Shown: positions 42,437 through 49,830 of the stretch, one piece after another
Layout of the letters: each line of letters starts with the position of its first letter
How positions within the stretch are numbered: the first letter of the stretch is position 1
Assembly (NCBI GenBank): GCA_038316965.1
Contig: JBBQAY010000006.1
Location: 14,102-78,101 of the forward strand
Direction of reading: 5' to 3'
From: Longivirga sp038316965
GTDB taxonomy: Bacteria > Actinomycetota > Actinomycetes > S36-B12 > CAIYMF01
Length of the DNA: 64,000 bases
Notes under the pieces: generated by a model
Told to the model about the DNA's origin: nothing
What the model saw: the letters and a program-made list of their open reading frames with translations, nothing else
Database searches by the model: none
Position numbers and translations under genes: made by a program

Positions 42437-43788
42437 GACGTGCCTCCGGGCAGGTCGTCGATGCCCGCGCCTTCGTCGGTCGCGAACGACAGCTCGGCCG
42501 CATCAGACGTGGTGACCGCGGCGATCGCCTCGGGGTCGAGGTCGAACAGGCGGTGCAGCGTGGTGGCGTAGCGGGCGCCGTCGGGGTCGGCGGCGAGCTC
42601 CTTCATCCGCACGGTCGGGCGGTGCAGCAGAGTCGACACCGTGCGTCTCAGCGTGCGCGACACCTCGTCGAGGTCGGCGTCCGACAGACCGGGCGCACGA
42701 AGGCGCAACCGGTCGAGCTCGGCCTCGACGACCTGGTCGGCATGGCTGCGCAGGCCGACGACGATGGGCTCGACCCGCTGCGCAGCGATGGTCGCGAGGT
42801 GCGCGCGCACCTCGTCGACGACGATCGCGCGGGCGAGCTCGACATCGCGCTCGGGCGCGTGCGCCTCGGGGAGATCCGCCAGGGAGGCGAGGTCGATGCG
42901 GGTGACGCCGGGGAGAGTCGCGATCGACTCCTCTGTGTCGTGCGGGAGCGCGAGGTCGACGACGGCGAGCGGCGCGGTGACGCCGATGCGCGCGGCCGCG
43001 AGCGCCTCGGTGGTGAGAACCAGCCCTGTCGAACCGGTGCAGCTCACCACGACGTCGACGCTCGCGAGGACGCCGGCGATGTCGTCGAAGCGGACGACGC
43101 GGCCGCCAACCTGCTCGGCGAGGTGCTCCCCCCGCTCGAACGTGCGGTTGGCCACGACGATCTCGCTGATGCCGTGCCGCGCAAGCGTTGCCGCGGCGAG
43201 CCCGCTCATCGCTCCGGCACCGACGACGAGGGCACGGCGTCCATCGAGCGAGCCGCCGAGGGAGTCGGCAGCGAGGTGCAGAGCGACGCTGACCACGGAC
43301 GCGCCAGCACGGTCGATGCCGGTGTCGTGGTGCACGCGCTTGCCGACGCGCAGGGCGGCCTGGGCGAGGTCGTTGAGGTTGCGCCCGACGGTGGCGAGGT
43401 CCTGACCCGTGCGCAGTGCCGTGCGCACCTGGCCGAGGATCTGCTGCTCGCCGACGACCATGGAGTCGAGCCCGGCGGCGACCTCGAAGATGTGCTGGAC
43501 GGCGCGGTCCTCGTAGCGCACGTACAAGTGCGGCGTGAGCTCGTCACGGCCGATGCCCGTCGCCTTGGCGAGGGTTTCGGTGACGTCGAGGACGCCGCCG
43601 TGGAACTTGGTGACCTCGGCGTAGATCTCCACGCGGTTGCACGTGGAGAGCACGAGCGACTCGGCCACGTGGGTCGAGGCAAGGAGGTCGACCTGCAGCT
43701 TCTCCGCCGCACCGTCGACGAGCGCGACGCGGTCGAGCAGGGACACGGGTGCAGTGCGGTGGCTGACACCGACGACGAGGAGGGTCAT
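42433..43788 (-). CDS. hemA: Glutamyl-tRNA reductase
   Basis: First enzyme of C5 haem synthesis, reducing glutamyl-tRNA with NADPH to glutamate-1-semialdehyde; 451 residues. GVSHRTAPVSLLDRV starts the protein, the catalytic Cys is in LSTCNRVEIYAEV, GLDSMVVGEQQILGQVRTAL is the family signature, and the NADPH site is VVGAGAMSGLAAATLA. ATG 43788 overlaps the rex stop (ATGA). Its place immediately after rex puts the entry into haem synthesis under redox control. Confidence 0.95.
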   Translation of the reverse strand: MTLLVVGVSHRTAPVSLLDRVALVDGAAEKLQVDLLASTHVAESLVLSTCNRVEIYAEVTKFHGGVLDVTETLAKATGIGRDELTPHLYVRYEDRAVQHIFEVAAGLDSMVVGEQQILGQVRTALRTGQDLATVGRNLNDLAQAALRVGKRVHHDTGIDRAGASVVSVALHLAADSLGGSLDGRRALVVGAGAMSGLAAATLARHGISEIVVANRTFERGEHLAEQVGGRVVRFDDIAGVLASVDVVVSCTGSTGLVLTTEALAAARIGVTAPLAVVDLALPHDTEESIATLPGVTRIDLASLADLPEAHAPERDVELARAIVVDEVRAHLATIAAQRVEPIVVGLRSHADQVVEAELDRLRLRAPGLSDADLDEVSRTLRRTVSTLLHRPTVRMKELAADPDGARYATTLHRLFDLDPEAIAAVTTSDAAELSFATDEGAGIDDLPGGTS

Positions 43789-44477
43789 GCGCCCAGCTCC
43801 GGCCGGGTGACGCGGCGCTGCTCGTGGAAGGCCAGGATCTGCAGCTCGGTGGCGAGGTCGACCTTGCGCACGCCGATGTGGTCGGGAGTCGTGAGGACGA
43901 CGGGCGCGAAGTTGAGGATGCTCGTGACGCCGGCCGCGACGAGGCGGTCGCACACGGACTGCGCGGCGGGCGCGGGCGTGGCGATGACGCCGATACACGC
44001 CTCGCCCTCGGTCACGACGCTCTCGAGGTCCTTCAGCGGCCTCACCTCGACGGGTGAGCCGCCGGGGCCGGCGGGGATGCTCTCGCCGACGCGCTGCGGG
44101 TCCGCGTCGACGAGACCCACCACGCGGAAGCCGCGCGAGGCGAAGCCGCCGTAGTTGGCGAGCGCGTGGCCGAGGTTGCCGACGCCGACGATCACCACGG
44201 GCCAGTCCTGAGTGAGGCCGAGCTCTCGGGCGATCTGGTAGACGAGGTACTCGGTGTCGTAGCCGACGCCGCGCGTGCCGTAGGAGCCGAGGTGGCTGAG
44301 GTCCTTGCGCAGCTTGGCGCTCGTGACGCCGCTTGCAGCGGCGAGCTCCTCGCTCGACACGGTGGGCACGCCACGCTCGACGAGGTGCGCGAGCACACGG
44401 TGGTAGATCGGGAGCCGGGCGACCGTCGCATCGGGGATACCACGGCGCGACGCGTCGGTCGCGCGTGGGAGCGGCAC
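43785..44477 (-). CDS. rex: Redox-sensing transcriptional repressor Rex
   Basis: NADH/NAD+-sensing repressor of 230 residues. A winged helix occupies about 10-80 (SSEELAAASGVTSAKLRKDL, then SHLGSYGTRGVGY). A Rossmann domain follows, with VIVGVGNLGHALANYGGF. High NADH releases Rex from DNA, so respiration genes switch on when electrons accumulate. It heads the hem-ccs chain, and its promoter carries a Rex-like site, indicating autoregulation. A stronger Rex site lies before nuoA. The Streptomyces rex-hemACD operon has the same order. Confidence 0.95.
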   Translation of the reverse strand: MPLPRATDASRRGIPDATVARLPIYHRVLAHLVERGVPTVSSEELAAASGVTSAKLRKDLSHLGSYGTRGVGYDTEYLVYQIARELGLTQDWPVVIVGVGNLGHALANYGGFASRGFRVVGLVDADPQRVGESIPAGPGGSPVEVRPLKDLESVVTEGEACIGVIATPAPAAQSVCDRLVAAGVTSILNFAPVVLTTPDHIGVRKVDLATELQILAFHEQRRVTRPELGA

Positions 44478-44553
44478 GGCTTCACCCCGGGAGTTCGGTG
44501 ACCTCCCCGCCGGGCCGGCACAGGACCGGTCGTCTCAGCGGGTAGGCGTTGTC

Positions 44554-44582
44554 AGAGTAGGTACTCGTGAACGAACGCACAA
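44554..44582 (-). promoter_or_regulatory. rex promoter overlapped by a Rex-like operator
   Basis: On the minus strand, TTGTGC (44582-44577), a 17-nt spacer and TACTCT (44559-44554) form a good promoter, with transcription starting about 70 nt before the rex start. The Rex-like site TTGTGCGTTCGTTCACGA covers 44582-44565, i.e. the -35 and most of the spacer. It matches the operator consensus well on the right half and partly on the left (TTGTG). Confidence 0.65.
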
Positions 44583-44682
44583 AGTCGCGGCCTGCCCGGG
44601 TTCCAGGATATGGACCAGAATCCGCGTGACCCCCGTCACACGTTCAGACCCCCGCGTGCAAGATGTTGATCTTGGTCGAGGA

Positions 44683-45630
44683 TCAGATGCGGGCGGCGAG
44701 CCTGGCGGCCTTCTCGGCGCGCTTCTCCTCGAACAGCGTGGCCTGAGCGTCGAGGCCGGCCATGAACTGGGCGAGCTGGTCGCGGGCCTTCTCGCCGTCG
44801 GGGCCGAAGTCGTCGCGGTCGAAGACGTTCCACGCACGCAGCACGGGCGAGAGCACCTCGTCGTGGTGGATGCGCAGGTCGTAGATGCCGGCGAGCGCGA
44901 TCGCGACCGAGCGGCGGGTGAAGCCCTCGACCTCGTTGCCGGGCATCTGGAAGTTCTCGACCATGTCGAGCACGGCCATCATCGAGGCGTCCGGGCTGAG
45001 GTCGAACGCTGCGCTCATGACGTTGCGGTAGAACAGCATGTGCAGGTTCTCGTCGGCCGCGATGCGCTGCAGCAGACGGTCGAGGCCCGGGTCCTCGGTG
45101 TGCTTGCCGGTGTTGCGGTGCGAGATGCGGGTGGCCAGCTCCTGGAACGAGACGTACGCCATCGTGGTGAGCACGTGGCCCTCGGCGTACCCGGAGAAGC
45201 CTCGGCTCATGTGATCCATGCGCTCACGTTCGAGCGCGACCGGGTCGACCGAGCGCGTGACCAGGAGGAAGTCGCGCATCGCGATCGCGTGGCGGCCCTC
45301 CTCGGCGGTCCAGCGGTGGACCCACTCGCCCCACGCGCTGTCGCGGCCGACGGTGTCGGTGAGCGCACGGTGGTAGCTCGGCAGGTTGTCCTCGGTCAGG
45401 AGATTCACGACGAGAGCGGTCCGCGAGACGCCGTTCACGGGTGACTGGCTCGGGTCCCACGCGTCGCCGCCGTAGAGGCCGTCGTAGTTCGTGCCCTCGG
45501 CCCAGGGGATGTACTCGTGCGGCATCCACTCCTTGGCCATCGTCATGTGCCGCTCGATCTCGCCGGCGACGACGGGGTCGAGGGCGCGGACGAGGTCGGC
45601 GCTCGGGGCGAAGTCCTCGAGGGCGGTCAT
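44683..45630 (-). CDS. Acyl-ACP desaturase (ferritin-like di-iron)
   Basis: Soluble di-iron fatty acyl-ACP desaturase of 315 residues, of the mycobacterial DesA1/DesA2 type, introducing a double bond into acyl chains for membrane lipids. The di-iron ligands are visible as E in LTEDNLPSYHR, the ExxH pair in TAEEGRHAIAM, a Glu in SFQELATRISH and the ExxH in AADENLHMLFYRN. GAG-rich leader with ATG start. Its promoter is predicted at 45675-45702. It is monocistronic, divergent from bfd-bfr and followed by the rex promoter region. Confidence 0.88.
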   Translation of the reverse strand: MTALEDFAPSADLVRALDPVVAGEIERHMTMAKEWMPHEYIPWAEGTNYDGLYGGDAWDPSQSPVNGVSRTALVVNLLTEDNLPSYHRALTDTVGRDSAWGEWVHRWTAEEGRHAIAMRDFLLVTRSVDPVALERERMDHMSRGFSGYAEGHVLTTMAYVSFQELATRISHRNTGKHTEDPGLDRLLQRIAADENLHMLFYRNVMSAAFDLSPDASMMAVLDMVENFQMPGNEVEGFTRRSVAIALAGIYDLRIHHDEVLSPVLRAWNVFDRDDFGPDGEKARDQLAQFMAGLDAQATLFEEKRAEKAARLAARI

Positions 45631-45674
45631 GGTGTCTCCTCACGCGGGGCCGGCGGCGTGGTTCCGGTTACGCA

Positions 45675-45702
45675 ACCGTAGGTAGGCAACGGTAGCGGCC
45701 AA
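45675..45702 (-). promoter_or_regulatory. Candidate promoter of the desaturase gene
   Basis: Minus strand: TTGGCC (45702-45697), 16-nt spacer, TACGGT (45680-45675). The predicted start of transcription is about 38 nt before the ATG. Confidence 0.5.
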
Positions 45703-45760
45703 CCGACGTACCCGTGGGTAGGTGCTCGGAGGGGTACCCCCACAGCGCGCTGGGTGAAAC

Positions 45761-45779
45761 TAAGGGTAGCCTTACTCCC
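45761..45779 (+). promoter_or_regulatory. DtxR/IdeR-type iron box with leaderless -10 of bfd
   Basis: TAAGGGTAGCCTTACTCCC matches the consensus TWAGGTTAGSCTAACCTWA at 13 of 19 positions, with a perfect TAAGG/CCTTA core. It contains TAGCCT (45767-45772), 7 nt before the GTG of bfd, so a bound regulator would sit on the promoter. Whether iron activates or represses here is not shown. Confidence 0.6.
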
Positions 45780-45998
45780 GTGATCGTCTGTCATTGCGCC
45801 GTCGTGGACCACCGAGCCATCGACTCCGCCGTGGCCCAGGGCGCCTGCTCCCTGCGCGAGGTGCTCGTGCGCACGGGCGCCGGCCGCGACTGCGGCGGAT
45901 GCATCCCGGCGATCCGGGAGCGCGCGCAGGCTGCGGTGCTCCACAGTGAGAACCGCGATCCGTCGTCGTCATCGGAGGTCCTGCATGCAGCCGGTTAG
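45780..45998 (+). CDS. bfd: Bacterioferritin-associated ferredoxin
   Basis: Small [2Fe-2S] protein of 72 residues. The four ligands are Cys4 and Cys6 in IVCHCAVV and the CxxC in GRDCGGCIPAI, typical of Bfd, which releases iron from bacterioferritin. The GTG start gives a predicted leaderless mRNA. The last 14 bases overlap the bfr gene, whose ribosome-binding site lies inside bfd, so the two are coupled. Confidence 0.92.
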   Translation: MIVCHCAVVDHRAIDSAVAQGACSLREVLVRTGAGRDCGGCIPAIRERAQAAVLHSENRDPSSSSEVLHAAG

Positions 45999-46473
45999 CA
46001 CTCGAGTCGTCGATCTCCTCAACGACGCCCTCACTCTCGAGCTCTCCGTGACGAACGCCTACTTCCTGCACGCGCGCATGCTCGATGCGCAGGGGCTGCC
46101 GGTGCTCGGCAAGGTCTTCTACGACCTGTCGATCGGAGAGATGCGCGACGCCGACGAGCTCATCCAGCGCATCCTCTTCTTCGACGCGCACCCCAACCTT
46201 CAGCGCCTCGGCCCGGTGGCCATCGGGCAGACAGCCGTCGAGATGCTCCAGCTCGGCCTCGAGGGCGAGAAGAAGGCCGTCGCGCAGTTCAACGCCGCTG
46301 CGGCCGAGCTGCGCGACCTCGGAGACCACGGAACGGCGTCGATCTTCGACGAGATGGTCCGCGACGAGGAGCGTCACGCAGACTGGTTCGAAGCCCAGCT
46401 CGCGGCGATCGAGGTCGTGGGCGAATCGGCGTACCTCGCCCGACAGATCGACCCCGGAACCGCTCCCGCCTGA
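45985..46473 (+). CDS. bfr: Bacterioferritin
   Basis: Haem-containing iron-storage protein of 162 residues that assembles into a 24-subunit shell. The haem-ligating Met is Met53 (E. coli Met52). Ferroxidase ligands Glu19, Glu52, Glu95, Glu128 and His131 are present, but the residue at E. coli His54 is Asp55 (motif GEMRDADEL). GGAGG (45974-45978) 6 nt before ATG 45985 fixes the start; a frame beginning at 45946 is in the bfd region and is rejected. Downstream, a glutaredoxin-like gene converges. Confidence 0.9.
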   Translation: MQPVSTRVVDLLNDALTLELSVTNAYFLHARMLDAQGLPVLGKVFYDLSIGEMRDADELIQRILFFDAHPNLQRLGPVAIGQTAVEMLQLGLEGEKKAVAQFNAAAAELRDLGDHGTASIFDEMVRDEERHADWFEAQLAAIEVVGESAYLARQIDPGTAPA

Positions 46474-46492
46474 GGCTTGCCCCAGCTCGGCG

Positions 46493-46762
46493 CTAGAGCG
46501 GGCGGGGGACGCCCAGGGCGGTCCGAAGGCGGTCGGCGTCGACGCGCCAGAAGTCGTGCTGGACGCCGTCCACGAGCGTGACCGGGATCTGCTCCCAGTA
46601 CTGGTCCGCGAGCTCGGGGTCGTCGTAGATCGAGCGTTCGACGAACTCCTCGCCCGCCTCGTCGCACACCGCCGCGATCACGGCGCGGGCGTCGTCGCAC
46701 AGGTGGCAGTCGGGCTTGCCGATCAGCGTGACGCGCGGCGCGAGGACCGATCCCTCGCTCAC
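46493..46762 (-). CDS. Glutaredoxin-like protein
   Basis: Thioredoxin-fold protein of 89 residues with the redox motif CHLC near the N-terminus (LIGKPDCHLCDDARAVI) and the cis-Pro loop QIPVTLVDGVQHDFW. It matches the DUF836 / glutaredoxin-2-like family; the equivalent in M. tuberculosis is Rv0508, also near hemA. GTG 46762 overlaps the stop of the acyl-CoA ligase gene (GTGA). Likely cytosolic, with unknown target proteins. Confidence 0.85.
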   Translation of the reverse strand: MSEGSVLAPRVTLIGKPDCHLCDDARAVIAAVCDEAGEEFVERSIYDDPELADQYWEQIPVTLVDGVQHDFWRVDADRLRTALGVPRPL

Positions 46763-48273
46763 GGGCTCTCCTCGCGCAGGCGCCCCTTCGCGATCTTGCC
46801 CGTCGACGTGTGCGGCAGGGTCTCGACGATCTCGATCGTGGTCGGGCACTTGAAGCGCGCAAGCCGCTGCTCGCACAGGTCGCGCACGTCGTCGGCCGTG
46901 AGCCCGGAGCCCGCGATCGGCACGACGTAGGCGGCCACGGTCTCGCCGGTCTGCGCGTGCGGTACGCCGATGACCGCGACCTCGGCCACGGCGGGGTGCG
47001 CGGCGATGACCGCCTCGATCTCGTACGGGTAGACGTTGAAGCCGGACACGAGGACGAGGTCGCGGCGGCGGTCGACGATGTGGAGGTCGCCGTCCTCGTC
47101 CGCGTACGCGACGTCTCCGGTCGCCCACCAGCCGTCGGAGTCCGGGCCGTCGGAGCCCCCGGGCCAGTAGCCCGAGAACAGGTTGGCCCCGCGCACCCAG
47201 ATCTCGCCGGTGTCCTCCGGGTCGGCCGTCTCACCCGACTCGTCGACGAGGCGCACCTCGACGCCGGGGAGCGGCGAGCCGACGCATCCGGGCTTGGCAC
47301 GGCGTCCGACCATCGTCGAGGACACGACGGGCGACGCCTCGGTGAGGCCGTACCCCTCCCAGACCGGATTCCCCGCGCGGACGGCGAACTCCTGGAACAC
47401 GGCGGGCGCCAACGGTGCCGCGCCCGAGATCAGCGTGCGCACGCCCGCGAGCCGCTGCTCGAGGTCGGGCAGCGACGCCCACGCGACGAAGACCGGAGGC
47501 GCTGCGGGGATGTTGGTGATGTCGTACGTGTCGATCGTCTCCAGCGCGGCCACGGGCGAGAAGCGCGGGACCAGGACGCAGCGGGCGCCCTGCGCGACGG
47601 CGAGACCAAGGACGGCGTTGAGCGCGTAGACGTGGAAGAGCGGCAGCACGAGCATCACGACGTCATCGGGCTCGACGGGGGCGGGGTCGACTGCCTGCAG
47701 CTGCGCGATGTTGGCGAGCAGCGCGCGGTGGCTGAGCATCGCGCCCTTGCTCGGCCCGGACGAGCCCGACGTGAAGAGCAGAACGGCGAGGTCCTCGGGG
47801 TCGCCTCCGCCCGGCATCACCGCGTCGGCGCGGCTGCCCAGGCGCGACAGGGCCTCGAACGACGAGTCGCCCACGACCACGACGTCGCAGCCCTGGGGAG
47901 CCGCCGCGACGGCGACGGCCTCCGACGCCTCGTCGGCGACGACAAGAAGCACACCCGAACGGGTGAGCACGTCGGCCACCTCGTGCTCGGTGTAGGCCGT
48001 GTTCAGGGGCAACGACACGAGTCCGGCCCGCAGCGTGGCGAAGTACGAGGCCACGAACTCGATGCGGTTGCCGAGCAGCAGGGCGACGCGGTCGCCAGCG
48101 CGCAGCCCGTGGCGCAGGAAGCCTGCGGCAAGGTGGTCGACGGCCAGGTCGAGCTGGGCCCAGGTGGTCTGGACGCCGGTGGGGGCATCGATGAAGGCCA
48201 CGGCATCGGGGCGAGCGACCGCCGTCACCCGCAGGAGGTCTGCAAGGCTGGTCGGGGTCCCGGGCTCTGTCAC
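46759..48273 (-). CDS. Acyl-CoA synthetase (AMP-forming, FadD-like)
   Basis: Adenylate-forming ligase of 504 residues, probably activating a fatty or other carboxylic acid with CoA. The P-loop is LLFTSGSSGPSKGAMLSH, the A5 motif GYGLTEASPV, the A7/A8 region GWWATGDVAYADEDGDLHIV and RRRDLVLVSGFNVYPYEIE, with the catalytic Lys in TSTGKIAKGRL. The GTG at 48273 follows a CACGAT hexamer by 6 nt, a weaker leaderless candidate. It is translationally coupled to the glutaredoxin-like gene and interrupts the otherwise mycobacteria-like order. Confidence 0.88.
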   Translation of the reverse strand: MTEPGTPTSLADLLRVTAVARPDAVAFIDAPTGVQTTWAQLDLAVDHLAAGFLRHGLRAGDRVALLLGNRIEFVASYFATLRAGLVSLPLNTAYTEHEVADVLTRSGVLLVVADEASEAVAVAAAPQGCDVVVVGDSSFEALSRLGSRADAVMPGGGDPEDLAVLLFTSGSSGPSKGAMLSHRALLANIAQLQAVDPAPVEPDDVVMLVLPLFHVYALNAVLGLAVAQGARCVLVPRFSPVAALETIDTYDITNIPAAPPVFVAWASLPDLEQRLAGVRTLISGAAPLAPAVFQEFAVRAGNPVWEGYGLTEASPVVSSTMVGRRAKPGCVGSPLPGVEVRLVDESGETADPEDTGEIWVRGANLFSGYWPGGSDGPDSDGWWATGDVAYADEDGDLHIVDRRRDLVLVSGFNVYPYEIEAVIAAHPAVAEVAVIGVPHAQTGETVAAYVVPIAGSGLTADDVRDLCEQRLARFKCPTTIEIVETLPHTSTGKIAKGRLREESP

Positions 48274-48300
48274 CCCCCGATCGTGGCACAGGAACCTCGG

Positions 48301-48306
48301 TAGGCT
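48301..48306 (+). promoter_or_regulatory. -10 hexamer of a predicted leaderless HAD-phosphatase mRNA
   Basis: TAGGCT ends 6 nt before the ATG at 48313. Confidence 0.6.
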
Positions 48307-48312
48307 CCCCAC

Positions 48313-49185
48313 ATGAGCGGGACCACACCGACGGACGTGCTGCACGCCTCCCAGCTGGCGGGAGAGGCCTCCGCCGCAGCCGCGGACGTGTCGCCGACTA
48401 CAACGGTCGAGCCAGACCCCACAGGAGCGGCGTTCTTCGACGTCGACAACACGGTGATGCGTGGGGCGAGCATCTTCCATCTGGCCCGTGGCCTGGCCAA
48501 GCGCAAGTTCTTCAGCACGCGCGACGTCGGCGACTTCGCGATGAAGCAGGCCAAGTTCGTCATCAACGGGTCCGAGGACCTCGAGGACATGGCCGACGCC
48601 ACCGAGGCTGCGCTCGGGTTCGTCAAGGGCAAGCGGGTCGACGAGGTCATCTCCCTCGGCGAGGAGATCTTCGACGATCTCATGATGCGCAAGCTGTGGC
48701 CCGGCACCCTCGCCCTCGCGCAGGGCCACCTCAACCGCGGCCAGCGGGTGTGGCTCGTCACGGCGACGCCGGTCGAGCTCGCGTCGATCATCGCCGCGCG
48801 CCTGGGCCTCACCGGCGCCCTCGGCACGGTCAGCGAGATCGAGGACGGCGTCTACACCGGACGCCTCGTGGGCTCGGCGCTGCACGGCAAGGCCAAGGCC
48901 GACGCCGTCCGCGCCCTCGCCGAGCGCGAGGGCCTCGACCTCGTGCGCTGCACGGCGTACTCCGACTCCGCGAACGACGTACCGATGCTGTCGGTGGTCG
49001 GTCGCGCGGTCGCGGTCAACCCGGACGGCGCGCTGCGCAAGCACGCGCGCGCGGTCGGCTGGGAGATCCACGACTACCGCCGTACGCGCATGAACCAGCG
49101 CTACTACGTGCCGGCCGCACTGGCGGCCGCCACAGGCCTGGGCGTGGGCGTCGGCCTGGGGATCGCCGCAGCCAAGAAGAAGTAG
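48313..49185 (+). CDS. HAD-IB (SerB-like) phosphatase with C-terminal membrane helix
   Basis: HAD-superfamily hydrolase of 290 residues. Motif I is FFDVDNTV (Asp43, Asp45), motif II LVTATPVELA, motif III Lys in HGKAKADAV and motif IV YSDSANDVPML. The last 25 residues form a hydrophobic helix with a Lys tail (AAATGLGVGVGLGIAAAKKK), so it is probably a membrane-anchored phosphatase. Similar proteins (serB1, Rv0505c) are called phosphoserine phosphatase, but the membrane tail and HAD-IB class also fit lipid-phosphate phosphatases; a neighbouring acyltransferase would agree with the latter. The substrate is undecided. Confidence 0.82.
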   Translation: MSGTTPTDVLHASQLAGEASAAAADVSPTTTVEPDPTGAAFFDVDNTVMRGASIFHLARGLAKRKFFSTRDVGDFAMKQAKFVINGSEDLEDMADATEAALGFVKGKRVDEVISLGEEIFDDLMMRKLWPGTLALAQGHLNRGQRVWLVTATPVELASIIAARLGLTGALGTVSEIEDGVYTGRLVGSALHGKAKADAVRALAEREGLDLVRCTAYSDSANDVPMLSVVGRAVAVNPDGALRKHARAVGWEIHDYRRTRMNQRYYVPAALAAATGLGVGVGLGIAAAKKK

Positions 49186-49192
49186 CGGCCGC

Positions 49193-49717
49193 TCAGGCGC
49201 GCTCGTATCGGCGGTTGAGCATGCCGCTCGGGAAGGCCTGGGTGCCGACGAGCCGCAACGGGGTCTGCGTGGGGATCCGGTGGAAGAGCGGCCGGCCCGA
49301 GCCGAGCAGCAGCGGCACGCTCGTCAGGGTGAGGTCGTCGACCAGCCCCGCCTCGAGGAACTGGCTGATGAGGCGGCCGCCGTCGACGTAGACGTGCCGG
49401 ATGCCGGCGTGGGTCCAGGCGGCCACCGCCTCGAGCGGGGTGCGTGCGAAGAACTCGAACCCGTCGCGCGGTCCGAGCTGCTGGGTCGTGAAGACGTGCA
49501 CGGGACGGCTGCCGTAGGGCAGTTCGGGGAAGTCCTTGATGACGTCGTACGTGCCGCGCCCCATCGCGATGAGGTCGATGTCGGCGAGGAACGCCTCGAA
49601 GCCGTAGTCCTCGCCGACGCCGTCGTACGCCATCAGCCAGTCGAGGTCGTCGTCGTCGGTCGCGATGTAGCCGTCGACCGAGTGCGCGATGAAGACCGAG
49701 ATCCGGGGCCGCGTCAT
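49193..49717 (-). CDS. Dihydrofolate reductase-like (RibD C-terminal domain) protein
   Basis: Reductase-fold protein of 174 residues of the RibD-C/DHFR-like family. It begins ISVFIAHSVDGYIATDDDD, has FLADIDLIAMGRGTYDVIKD and a NADPH-type loop AGIRHVYVDGGRLISQFLEA. These are widespread orphan reductases, and the substrate is unknown. It converges on the HAD gene with a 7-nt gap. A TAGCGT hexamer at 49724-49729 ends 6 nt before the ATG, so the mRNA may be leaderless. Confidence 0.85.
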   Translation of the reverse strand: MTRPRISVFIAHSVDGYIATDDDDLDWLMAYDGVGEDYGFEAFLADIDLIAMGRGTYDVIKDFPELPYGSRPVHVFTTQQLGPRDGFEFFARTPLEAVAAWTHAGIRHVYVDGGRLISQFLEAGLVDDLTLTSVPLLLGSGRPLFHRIPTQTPLRLVGTQAFPSGMLNRRYERA

Positions 49718-49723
49718 CCCCCG

Positions 49724-49729
49724 ACGCTA
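49724..49729 (-). promoter_or_regulatory. -10 hexamer of a predicted leaderless reductase mRNA
   Basis: Minus-strand TAGCGT, 6 nt before the ATG at 49717. Confidence 0.55.
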
Positions 49730-49773
49730 GCCGCGCCATCCGACGCCCTGAACCCGTCGGCCGGAGACGTTGC

Positions 49774-49808
49774 GGACAGAACGCGCCCTTGAAGGGCGGT
49801 TTCTGTCC
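49774..49808 (-). repeat. Dispersed hairpin repeat, copy C
   Basis: GGACAGAA (49774-49781) pairs with TTCTGTCC (49801-49808), inner GCCC/GGGC with a 5-nt loop. The AGCGGGAGAAA tail follows on the plus strand. It lies 22 nt beyond the acyltransferase stop (minus strand) and can serve as its terminator. Confidence 0.75.
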
Positions 49809-49830
49809 TTAGCGGGAGAAATCAGCGGGG

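Noticed and set aside
48248..48280. Leaderless -10 for the acyl-CoA ligase gene
   Set aside because: CACGAT lacks the first T of the TAnnnT class, so it is not counted with the nine clearer cases.
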